Assembly: GCA_964059195.1 (NCBI GenBank)
Contig: CAXKWD010000006.1
Location: 69,953,073 to 70,017,072 of the forward strand
Length of the DNA: 64,000 bases
Source: Ectobius pallidus
Taxonomy: Eukaryota > Arthropoda > Insecta > Blattodea > Ectobiidae
Direction: 5' to 3'
Shown here: positions 23,577 through 33,690 of the stretch, piece after piece
Numbering within the stretch: position 1 is the stretch's first letter
Layout: each line of letters begins with the position of its first letter
Notes under the pieces: model-generated
The model's database searches: none
Told to the model about the DNA's origin: nothing
Seen by the model: the letters and a program-made list of their open reading frames with translations, nothing else
Program-made: the position numbers and the translations under genes

Positions 23577-26089
23577 GTCAAACGCGCGATAATCCAAATA
23601 CGCTTAATCGGATTTTCATGAAACTTGGCAGATGCATTTATAACGTCCATGAGAAGAAGCCTATTGATTTTGGACCAACGATTTGGTCAGAAGATCCGAA
23701 GCATTTTGATTGGCTCGCGGACAGCCCATACTGTATGGCAGCATAAGTTTCGTTTTGTTCGTTTAATTATTTATATTTTTAACGTTAAACAATACCATTA
23801 AGAATAAAATTATGTAATACCTGAAATTTATGTAAAAATTACGTCAATGTTAATAAATATAATAATGTTAATAAATCACTTAATTGATTTACGAAATATT
23901 CCCTGGACGGTATGCAATGCAGTTGTCTTCTGTCACATATCTTCTGTCACATGTACGGTGTTATAAATTGCGTGTTATAAATTTTAATCATTCACAGCGA
24001 CATCTTTGAAATCCGTGTGAATGCAAATGAAGATGTTACTGAGGTACAGATATTGACCGAGTGTAACTGAAAACCGACTAGAACACTGTATTAATTATCA
24101 GGAGACCACACGCTGAACCGGATGTAAGAGTGATTACAGAGCATTGCTGCAGATTACGTTGCGACCGACATCGCAATTATTGGCTCCTAGATTTCACGGA
24201 ATATCCGCCAGCCTGTAAATTCGAACCAGTGCAATCACACAAAATCATCCAGTGCATTTTGCATATATTCCCCATAAAAAGAAACTATTCGACATTGGTC
24301 AGAAAATGCTAGTGTTAATTTCTTAAACTGTATAGTTATAATTAACGTAGTTTTACTAGATTTTGGTGCATGATTCTATTCAGCCAATTGGGTTCAATTT
24401 CAATTTGAAAAACATAATTTTTTTTCTCGTAAATACAGTTTTAAATAGTCTTATAACTTTTCCTGTAGCTTTACTCCTACAGTTAATTTTTGGTGAAATG
24501 CGGTTTTATCACGCTTTCAATAAAATAAAATAAAAATTATGAACAAAAAATGTTAGGGTTCTCTCTCTAGATGGCTATGATGTAAACCTATTTTAATCCT
24601 CGCTGAAACGCAGTGCAACTCTTCGTTCTCTCTCCAGCGGGTTAGTTTTAAGTTCTCCCTGGGACTGATTTTACCACAGCTACGCTACAAGATATCTTTA
24701 CTGCATTCCCATGATCTGAAGATGAGAAATTGCTGATAGTAGAAGAAAACACCGAGTCCTAACAGGCCTACCGACCTCTTGGCTGTGCATGATGAATTGC
24801 TGCAAATGAGCAATCGAAGAAATCACAGAAAGACAATAACGGCACTGTTTTGATTTCTTCCTACTTAACCAGTTTTTAAAAAAGTTATTGTTACTGTGCT
24901 GGAGAAAAAATATTACATTTTAATTACTATACATACATTCTTAATCGTTAGATTTTTGTTAATGCAGAGAGAATACAACATGTTTATTAATGAAATACAG
25001 TAATTTAGAACACGTATAGCCTAATGCAGTTTTTTCATACGTAATTCCACGAGAGATAGCGAATTTATCAATATATTGATTTATCTGATGATCACATAAT
25101 TTATCTGATGAAACTCATAATCCAAAGTAAGATTTATTAAGACTATTCCATGAATAAAATGTAACGGATTTTGTAAATAGTAATATTCGCTTACTTTGTT
25201 GACAAAATTATGTCAGCCGTAGAATCACGGCATACCAAATGCATGACCATTAGATTAATCGATCCAGTTCCCAATGCTACCAATAGTGCGTACTACAACA
25301 TGGGAGTTTCGTCGTAGTTCCTTACATCAAAACGCTATAAAAGCTCACGAACTGGCTTGCGTCGAATCCATATCGTGTTTTTATTCAATGGACATTTATA
25401 TTATCTCAATTTCCAAACAAGTTATGCTGTATAAAATAATTATTTTTTCATTCTGTTCACTGGCAGAATGTGACGTATGTGACGTATGTGACGTATGTGA
25501 CGTTGATGCCTTACGTGTCCAGGCACGAATTGACGTTTTACAAATACCTACAGATCACAATTTGTTTACTCAGGAGTCAGACCGGTCCGCTATGATATTA
25601 AGATGAGGATAAGCACAACTTTTTTGGTCCCCGGTCGAACCGTTCTGATGCCACTATTTATGTAGGATGCTGATGACCCGTACTACCACCATCGTATTTT
25701 ATAACTCATCACGATCATTTTGTATAAAAGGAATTTGTAAGAGCAAGAAAGATTGACGCCATTATTTTGTCAACTTCCTGCACAAGTTATACACTTTAAG
25801 TTGTCTGATAATAGCGGTCCGAGTTAATGAGAAGGCGGGTAGAGGCGATAACTGTGTTGAGGAAGTGGTCTCATTAAGGTATCGCACACACTTCCTTCTT
25901 ACATAATGGGGGAAGCGTCTTCATGCCGCTCCAACTTAAACTCTCAAACAATTAGCCAGAAACAACTATATCCCAATACGAGTCCCGAAATTTAGAACTT
26001 GGTAGAGTGACCACAGTAATATTTTGAGCTGAAAATGGGATATACCACGCAAGTCAATTTAAACCTCCCCTTAATTATATGCAGTAGAA
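23577..26089. other. Unassigned stretch with a short 9-bp tandem repeat
   Basis: No gene is recognised. At 25468-25504 the unit ATGTGACGT repeats about four times. The 110-codon frame covering it (25274-25606) has no family motif beyond the repeated CDV it encodes. Sequence near 23580-23750 (AATCGGATTTTCATGAAACT) resembles blocks often found inside insect repeats, but no boundary could be set. Confidence 0.4.
25468..25504. repeat. ATGTGACGT minisatellite
   Basis: About four tandem copies of a 9-bp unit whose TGACGTA core resembles a CREB/ATF half-site. There is no other sign of regulatory function. Confidence 0.7.

Positions 26090-26174
<85 letters not shown>
26090..26174. repeat. ATT microsatellite
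   Basis: An uninterrupted (ATT)n run of about 85 bp immediately upstream of a LINE fragment. Confidence 0.95.
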
Positions 26175-26176
<2 letters not shown>

Positions 26177-26191
26177 ATTACTATTACTATA

Positions 26192-26893
26192 GTGAGAGAT
26201 GCAGAAAGTCTTTTCGATGCCTGGAAGAATGTTGGATTGGAAGTTAATACAGAGAAAAACTAAGTATATGGTCTTGGAACGTCAAAATAATGCTCCACAA
26301 AATATTAGAATAGCCGGTAAATCGTTCGAACAAGTCGATGAATTCAAATATCTGGGAACAGTAATTACAGACACAATAATATTAAGGCAGAAGTTAAGTG
26401 TAAACTCAAATCAGGAAATGCTTGCTTTTATGAAGTTCAGAAACTCTTATCTTCTCGTCTTCTGTCCAGAAATCTAATAATTCAGATTTATAAGACCATT
26501 ATCCTGCCGGTTGTATTATATGGATGTGAGACATGGCCACTAACTGATCAGTGAACAGGAAGAACATAGACTGAGAGTGTTCGAAAACAGGATGCTTAGA
26601 AAAATATTCGGGCCCAAGAGGGATGAAAATGGAGACTGGAGAAAATTGCATAACGATGAGCTTCAGGACCTGTGCGCTTCACCGGATATAGGCTTAGTAC
26701 GGATAATTAAATCGCGAAGGATGAAATGGGCTGGACATGTTGCACGCATAGGGGAGGAAATACATATCTCAAAAGTACTGACTGGGAGACCCGAAGGGAA
26801 AATACCACGTGGAAGACCTATACGTAGGTGGGAGGACAATCTTAGAATGGATTTAAGGGAAATGGGATTTGCGATGGATGATTGTAAGTTATA
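26192..26893 (+). pseudogene. Non-LTR reverse transcriptase (GHVAR family), left part
   Basis: The fragment starts at RDAESLFDAWKNVGLEVNTE just after the position of the catalytic YADD (compare the 59.2 kb copy). It passes FEQVDEFKYLGTVIT (thumb), a frameshift near 26400, then IYKTIILPVVLYGCETWPLT, RVFENRMLRKIFGPKRDENG, MKWAGHVARIGEEIHISKVL and RRWEDNLRMDLREM. The protein is cut at 26893 by a 3.3-kb transposon; its last codons reappear at 30235. It is inactive through 5' truncation, frameshifts and the insertion. The same family occurs at 33.4 and 57.7-59.2 kb. Confidence 0.85.
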
Positions 26894-27254
26894 GGGTGGC
26901 GTGCACCAAACTCATGCCATTTACTCTTTTAGTAAACCTTACTTCTTTAGTTCTAACTACTTTAGTAAGCTACTCTTTTAGTAACCGTACTCTTTTAGTA
27001 AGGACGGCGTGCACCAACCAGGAGTAAACTAAACTCGGCGACCTTCAACCTAGAGCAATGTACTAAAGAAGTAAATATTTTATTTACTCCCAGAGTAAAT
27101 GAACTTACTCCACAAGTGGTGGAGAGCACCAACACGGAGTACGTTACTAACGTAGTAAGTTGTGGAGTAAATAAGGCCAATATTTACTCCTACTCAGGGG
27201 GTGGAGTAAAGTTGTGTAGTAAGTGTGTTCTGTGGCATTTGCGTGAGTTATGAG

Positions 27255-28079
27255 TAGGGCCCGGATTTTTATGTAATATCAAAGTGCGAAATATGTACAT
27301 AAAAATGTAGTTAATATCAGGGAAATATGTAATAAAATATGTAATAATCATAAAATATTTAGTTTAAATTTAATATTTTTAACGCATTAAATATACGAAA
27401 ATGTTCACTCAAGCTTCTACATGCTACCTCTAATTCTGACAGTGAGTGCAACTTATATGATTTACCAAATTATAGCCATAGTAAAAATGCTTCAGGTACT
27501 TAATTTGTGGAGAAATATGTATTGTAGCAAATTCTTTTGTCCTCGTACCCTGAAAACTCACTTTTTGAACCCGATTGTCCCATTTGAGTTAAGAGTATAT
27601 TTTTAAAAGACACATTATATTTATTATTTGTGTGCAATGCACTATGTACATGTTAATCAAGCTGTGACTTCATGGAACACCCTATACTTTTGTTACACAC
27701 TTAAAACATTACTACTTCCCCGTCAATTGTAAAACATTCGTCAATACTCGACCACTGCCTTAGTTTTGACTCTAGACTAGATGCAACTGGAGCTATTTAT
27801 AACAAGTCCACTTCATATACAGATTGATGCAGCATCTTCCTTAAAACTTCCTAGAAAACTCATTTGTATCGTGCAAATAACGGTATTTTTGTTCCTATAT
27901 TTTATGTACAAAAATGTTACATTCATTACATAATATGTAAAATATGTAATATTACTATGAATATGTAAAATCAAACCCAACTATAATCATATCAAAAGCA
28001 CAAATAGTCGACATTTCCATTTTTAGTAGTCTACAAGTAAGGGAATAGAATATGTAATTACATAAGAATCCGGGCCCTA
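27255..28079. mobile_element. 825-bp non-autonomous hAT element, nested
   Basis: Terminal inverted repeats TAGGGCCCGGATTTTTATGT and, at the right, ACATAAGAATCCGGGCCCTA. An exact 8-bp duplication GTTATGAG sits at 27247-27254 and 28080-28087, diagnostic of the hAT superfamily. The interior is AT-rich with repeated ATATGTAATA-like words near both ends and no coding capacity. It inserted into the 3.3-kb transposon and is thus the youngest of three layers. Confidence 0.88.
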
Positions 28080-30048
28080 GTTATGAGTTACATATCACAT
28101 TAAATGGATTACATAGTTCAAACTGAGGATAAGTTATTGAGATGAAGAAGGTGGTATACCAAAAATGAGAGTTGTAGCAGGTGATTTAATAAATATTAAG
28201 CGAACCACACCTAGTAGGGCATTTAATAACGTAAATATTAAGCTCATAAATCCTTACATGAAATTTTGGCGTTTGGAAGAAACGATGTCAGATTCTCACT
28301 ACATCCTTGTGATTTCAGCCAGTCAAATGTGGAAATATCATTGCGGAGAGCGATCCAACTAGGAAGACGGCCACCAGGTGAGGGGGAGAGTGAGTGGAAG
28401 GGACGTTTGCATTGCACGGTACAAGGAGCGCATGTGCTCTCAAATATCTTCCTAGCCGGATCGGTCTTTAGATGCTGCAGTTCTCCCTAACTTTGGGTTA
28501 GAAAACGACGATGTATTTCAAGCTAATCCTATTGATACAGATATCGGCGAGGTATAGTATATTCCAATAAATGAAAGCCTCCGTTCTTGGAGCTACCCAG
28601 AAAACACTTCCCCCTGCTACTTAAGAATAGAGATTACTGAACAATAGGTGATTCTCATTGTTAAACGATTTAATGTAATTATTGTAAATTCATTTTATTA
28701 CATTACACTTCTATAGCTTAACTTAAAGCACAACATTGCGAATGCCAGAATTATAATAATAATTATAAGAGCTAAAAGTTCAATAGTTGCACCCGCAGTG
28801 TTAATGAATAATATGTCATTTTTTCTGACCCAGGTGTAAAAATGTCCAAACAGGCCACATCGGAAGAAAATTTGACTGACTCTGGGATTAGCGTACATTG
28901 AGAAGGGGATACATTGTAAAATCATTCCTTAAAGACTCCCCAAGTCTCGAATGGTGGAGTGAGACGAGACTTTCATGTTTGGGAATAAACTATAGCAGAT
29001 GCTGCAGGTTTATAGTATGCTGCTAACTATTTTAATTAACCCTGTGGACAGGAAAGTGAGAAGCATTATAAACTACATAGAAAAAAAATGCCAACATGAG
29101 TGCCGAAAGAAAATTTTAAGGAGGGGCACTGGAGGTTGAAGCTGCACAGGATCTAGAGAAGTAGTCACTGAAATTATTTTTAAACACACAACCATCTACA
29201 TAATTATTATTGGAGTTCATAGCTTCCGAAATATTGTACCGCCATTTTTTGTTTAAATATTACATTTCTCAGTTGTAATATTATTATTTTTATAAGGTAA
29301 TATTTTTTAAGTAAATGTTCTGTGCATTTGAAAAAGGACAGAAACATAATGCCCCTTATTAGTTTTGTTATCCTTTTTATCCCCCTCTTTTTCATGATTT
29401 TGTGTAATACTTCTTATTAATATTGTTAAACAGCCAATAAGTATTAATAATTCATTATAGTGAGATTTATGATAAACAACTGTAGAATAATTGATTTATC
29501 GTTTTTGGGGAAGAATATGTAACTTTAGGAAGTATAAATATTTTAATATATTTTAGAACTTTATTATTATTATGAGAGAAATAATTATAATATTGACAGT
29601 GAATCAATTATGAAAATCAACTGGAAATTCCAATTGTTTGCATTATAATACAGAAATAGTTTGCACAAAAATTGTAATCACAGTACCCTAACGTAGGCTA
29701 CTAAACTGAAAATATTCAATTGAAGGAATTAAAATTAGTAATGAATAAAACATTACTATTAGACCTATTTTAAAACATGAAGATTGTCATTAGTAATATT
29801 TGGAACAACCCAAATTCATATTCATTGTTTCAGCGAACCTTTCCTTTTCATTATCTGGCACTTGAATAATACTGGCAATTGAAATGCACGTGTTCTGCTG
29901 CGCTGCACTAACGTTTCTGCTCTGTTCTGCGCAGAATTCGACTACTTCTTTAGTAAAAATCGTTTACTACTTTAGTTACAACTAATGAAGTAACTATCAA
30001 TTGAGCTCTCCAACACCAACTAAAAGAGTAAGTTACTAAAAGAGAAGC

Positions 30049-30200
30049 ACTAAAGTAGTAAATCTAAGACGGGAACCTGACGCAACAAAAACCGGTTTGT
30101 CTGTCTCACTCTAGCCCATTACTCGTATGACTTAAAGAGTGAGACAGATGTACTGGTTCTTGTATACTCCAGGTCTCCGTCTTAAATTTACTACTTTAGT
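30049..30200. repeat. Subterminal imperfect palindrome
   Basis: The left arm starts ACTAAAGTAGTAAATCTAAG and the right arm ends CTTAAATTTACTACTTTAGT; inner pairs include TGTCTCACTCT with AGAGTGAGACA. About 150 bp could form one hairpin just inside the right end of the 3.3-kb transposon. Confidence 0.75.
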
Positions 30201-30234
30201 TTGGTTTACTCCTGGATGGTGCACGCCACCCATA

Positions 30235-30303
30235 GAGTTAGCACAGAATATGGTTGAATGGCGGACTCAGGTAAGCGCGGCAATGATCCTTCGGGTTCCA
30301 TAA
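30235..30303 (+). pseudogene. GHVAR-family reverse transcriptase, right part (last 22 codons)
   Basis: ELAQNMVEWRTQVSAAMILR followed by VP and a stop completes the protein interrupted at 26893; the homologous end at 33.4 kb reads MELAQNRVEW. The following 65 bp match the 3' flank of the copy at 57.7 kb, so the element's 3' UTR extends to about 30370. Confidence 0.8.
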
Positions 30304-31414
30304 AAAAGATAAAATTCCTTTAGCTTGTCTATTTCCATTGAGTAAGCAAGTAAGCAGAAAATAATTGGTGGCTGAGATGGACACTAATCTGATACCAGCT
30401 ACCATCTATAAGGCTAAGCTACTGATCTGCAATAACAATATTGAATTTAAAATAATTTTTATAAAAAACTTTTTTCCAAAATAGCTTCGTCGGTGTTGTG
30501 ATATACATTTAAAGTTAAGAAAGGAAATTTTCCAACAAAAAGAAAATTATTGCTAATTATCGTTATATCGATCTTCTACATACAGAGGTTTGAGTGTGGT
30601 ATATATTGTATTCTAACCTATTGACTAATGAGAAATATAACTGTAAGATTGTTTTAAATAAAGGGATCTGTTCTTGTTCTAAATTATTTCAACATATATC
30701 TTATCGACCTCGAACAGTGAATTAGGCACTGTTCTTCGTTTGCAGGTTCGACCCCAGCCCAGGTTGATGTAATTTATGTTTTCGTGACATTTATATTCAA
30801 AATACTGATACTCGTCTTAAAAAATCAAAGGAAAGATTTTCGTTATAATTTTGAACTCTTACAAATATCATTAAACATATACTAAAACAACTTAATGATA
30901 ATATAATTACCCATAGTAATACAGCTCTACTAAATAATACATGCAGAAGAACTTGTTGTGCTGATAATAAAGCGTCTAATAAGATTAATAATAGTCTAAT
31001 AGTGGTGACAATTAAACAATAACAGCAGATCAGGCAATGTCGTGAGTAGATGGCCGTATTGGAATGATCTGCGCTACACACATTGACTTAAGATAGTGTT
31101 ATGATAGATATGAGTAGCGCCGTATTTCTGTCATGTAGGCATTGAACTACAGGAGACTTCACTAAGCTGTATATTTATAGATGGTCCTTTTGTTGTGTAA
31201 TCATTAAAGACGAAGAAGATATCTTGCTGTAGGCATGAATAAATATCACGAAAGCACCTCAGTCCTTCTGACACTGTCTCTCTATATAGTATTGGAAATA
31301 GTGTAATCACATTAGCAGATGCTCACAAGAATAGATGAAATCAAAAGCCTACTGGTACACCACATATTACCTAAGGTTAAAGCGTACCTAAGTAAATTAA
31401 TCATAACAATATTA
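30304..31414. other. Unassigned stretch with a tRNA-like SINE scrap
   Basis: The beginning is LINE 3' UTR. At about 30705-30770 the sequence GTTTGCAGGTTCGACCCCAG has a good B box after a tRNA-like segment and is probably a SINE head fragment in plus orientation. The 94-codon minus-strand frame 31081-30797 has no known motif. Confidence 0.4.
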
Positions 31415-31443
31415 TTAATAATAATAATAATAATAATAATAAT
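31415..31443. repeat. AAT microsatellite
   Basis: A short (AAT)n run at the 3' side of the following minus-strand LINE tail, likely its microsatellite tail. Confidence 0.85.
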
Positions 31444-31880
31444 TTATTTCCAATAAGAGTCTTGGCTGTCGGAAACGTCAGTATACATTAGGTGGTGATA
31501 CAAAAGCCACATAAAAACTAAAAGAAACTAATAAATTACAAACTACACAGTAAGTTATTACAAATATGTTCAATTAATTAACATGAACAGATTTCAATTA
31601 ATAATTTTTTAACCTCCTTTTTGAAATCTCTCAGTTGTCCAATATTTTTTATAAATTGAGGTAAGCTATTGTATATTTTCACTCCAACGATCATTGGCGA
31701 TTTGCTGTATACTGTTAAATTATGTTTCCCAATATTAACATGATCTCTGTTACGAGTAAAATATTCGTGATACTGACCATTAGTATTAAAATCTCTGCCA
31801 TTAACATGTACATATTCCAATAACCTTAAAATATATAGACCATACACAGTTAAAATTACATAATAATTTAAAGAAAATAG
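31444..31880 (-). pseudogene. CR1/Jockey-type reverse transcriptase C-terminus
   Basis: Minus strand: ILTVYGLYILRLLEYVHVNG, then EYFTRNRDHVNIGKHNLTVY, SKSPMIVGVKIYNSLPQFIK and LRDFKKEVKKLLIEI, stop at about 31578. This is the same protein region as at 22.99 kb but from a different subfamily. It is 5'-truncated; the 3' UTR runs to the AAT tract. A scrap of the same subfamily lies at 47.8 kb. Confidence 0.75.
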
Positions 31881-32263
31881 CAGGCCTAAACAAAGATTGA
31901 ATGAAAAAGGAAATAACAAATTAAAAGTATTCAGCTTCTGTATTGCTTAAGTCCATAAAGTTATCCTCATTAAACCAGTGATTAAAGAAGGCCTAAGTCA
32001 TTATAATATTTTACTGACTATTTAATTTGCACTCTCTTCTAGAGTTTTCTTTTTCTTTTTTCTTTTTGACCTCGAAATCTAATCTGGAGGTTCAAAATTA
32101 GTTTTCGAAAGGTATATATATTATGTCAATCTAATAGCCTTATTAATATAAATATTAACATGTATGCTAATATGTGGGAAAGATTGTTCGATATGTTTCT
32201 TCATAATTTATTTCTAATAGAACATGACAGTAATATTGTTGTTATTATTATTTTATTATTATT

Positions 32264-32318
<55 letters not shown>

Positions 32319-33374
32319 TACTACTGGCAAGACCAAGAAAAATATTCGTGAGTGAAGAGAACTTAATAAAAACAAGCACAATATAAATCGAAACGTGTAG
32401 ATGAAGTTGCATTTGTTATATTTCAATTTCAATTTGGGCTGTACAATAATGTCGGTCATGTGTTGTGAAAATCAACAAAACATTTAAGAGTAAGACAGTG
32501 CATTGATAGGCTACGTTAACTTATACTACGAAAAGGTTTTTTGTTTCCTGGAGGGGAATCTATTCCAATTTTTTTTTTCTCGGGATATTCATTTGTTGTG
32601 CAAACCAAGTTTTCAATTTGTCACCAGAACCACTCGACTCGCCAAGAACTTGCCTTCCATTTATTGTTCCAATCTTTCTGCCAGTAATGTGTGTGTATAA
32701 AGTAACATGAAACATTTTATATAAAATGCAAGGAACAAGGACAACCTATACTACTGGGAATTGAAGTCTGTTCAATGAACTAGAAACAAAACATACTTTG
32801 AAGAAATCATTGTGGTGGAAAACAATATCTTAATGGGATTGAAACGGAGGGAAAGTAGCTTTACTGTAGTCCACTGCACGGCATAATAGAAAAAGCAATA
32901 AAGTTAGTCGACAGTATAGAGAATCTAAGTTAGATATAGCCTACAACGTGTTCGAGAGAGAACGAGCAAAAAAGACATTTGGAGAGGATCTAGTAGGCCT
33001 ATCAATGGCAAGCGTGATTCGTAAAGTCAAAATTATATCAAATGAATAGGTTTTCTCATGTTTAGATAAGATTTTTGTTTGTTTTGAATTGAAGTTTTTG
33101 CCTAATTTTATATTCATCATTAATTAAAATTTAGTCTATGTACAGTATCCTACATAGCCTACTGTCCAGACAGTCTGTGTTAATCCTCAAGTTCATGAAG
33201 AATGGAGCAGAGGAAGACGAAAGTTATCATATATCTCATCTGAGACTGTAATATTTATTAATTATTATGGTTTTTAACTGAAATGGAGACTGTAATATTT
33301 ATTAATTATTATGGTTTTTAACTGAAATGGAAGTGGGAATTCCATGTAGCTCGACTGAAGGCAGAAAGACGAGT
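31881..33374. other. Unassigned stretch with microsatellite and exact duplication
   Basis: No gene is recognised. A TTA microsatellite lies at about 32239-32317; the 63-codon leucine-rich frame over it is an artefact of the repeat. Confidence 0.4.
33242..33329. repeat. 44-bp exact tandem duplication
   Basis: Two identical 44-bp copies beginning GAGACTGTAATATTTATTAA at 33242 and 33286. Confidence 0.9.
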
Positions 33375-33690
33375 CTACTCAACAACAGTGTCCAGTGGCC
33401 ATTCAACCCTATTCTGTGCTAACTCCATCCAACCATCCCCCGCAAATCCGACTTTCCTTGTATCTATCCTAATATCATTCTCCCACCTGCGTCTAGGTCT
33501 TCCAAGTGGTCTTTTCCCTTCGAGTCTCCCCGTCAATATTTTTGAGATATGTCTTTCCTCCCCCATGCGCGCAACATGTCCAGCCCATTTCATCCTTCGT
33601 GATGTAATTACCTTTACTATATTCGGTGACGAGTACAGGTTATGAAGGTCATCATCATGCAGTTTTCTCCAGTCCCCATTTTTATCTCAA
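33375..33690 (-). pseudogene. GHVAR-family reverse transcriptase C-terminus
   Basis: Minus strand: NGDWRKLHDDDLHNLYSSPN, then RRMKWAGHVARMGEERHISK, ILTGRLEGKRPLGRPRRRWE, GWMELAQNRVEWPLDTVVE, stop. The last 72 codons are open, making this the cleanest copy of this tail in the window. It is 5'-truncated at about 33690. The antisense frame 33388-33645 is its shadow. Confidence 0.85.

Larger units (their letters stand above)
26894..30231. mobile_element. 3.3-kb TIR transposon with iterated ends (Harbinger-like?)
   Basis: Terminal inverted repeats GGGTGGCGTGCACCA (26894-26908) and TGGTGCACGCCACCC (30217-30231) are perfect over 15 bp. ATA flanks both sides (26891-26893, 30232-30234); removing the element and one ATA rejoins the retrotransposon. 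A 3-bp duplication and a GTGCACCA-containing end suggest PIF/Harbinger, though that group usually duplicates TWA, so the class is tentative. End-like sequences recur inside at 27003 (GGCGTGCACCAACCAGGAG) and 27116 (GGTGGAGAGCACCAACACGG). Both ends are packed with TACTCTTTTAGTAA and TACTACTTTAGTAA motifs. No transposase is recognisable; weak frames at 28165-28560 are not assignable. Confidence 0.85.

Noticed and set aside
32160..32351. Leucine-rich small membrane protein
   Set aside because: The leucines come from translating a TTA microsatellite.
33388..33645. Plus-strand 85-codon protein
   Set aside because: It lies antisense to the clearly recognisable reverse-transcriptase tail on the minus strand.
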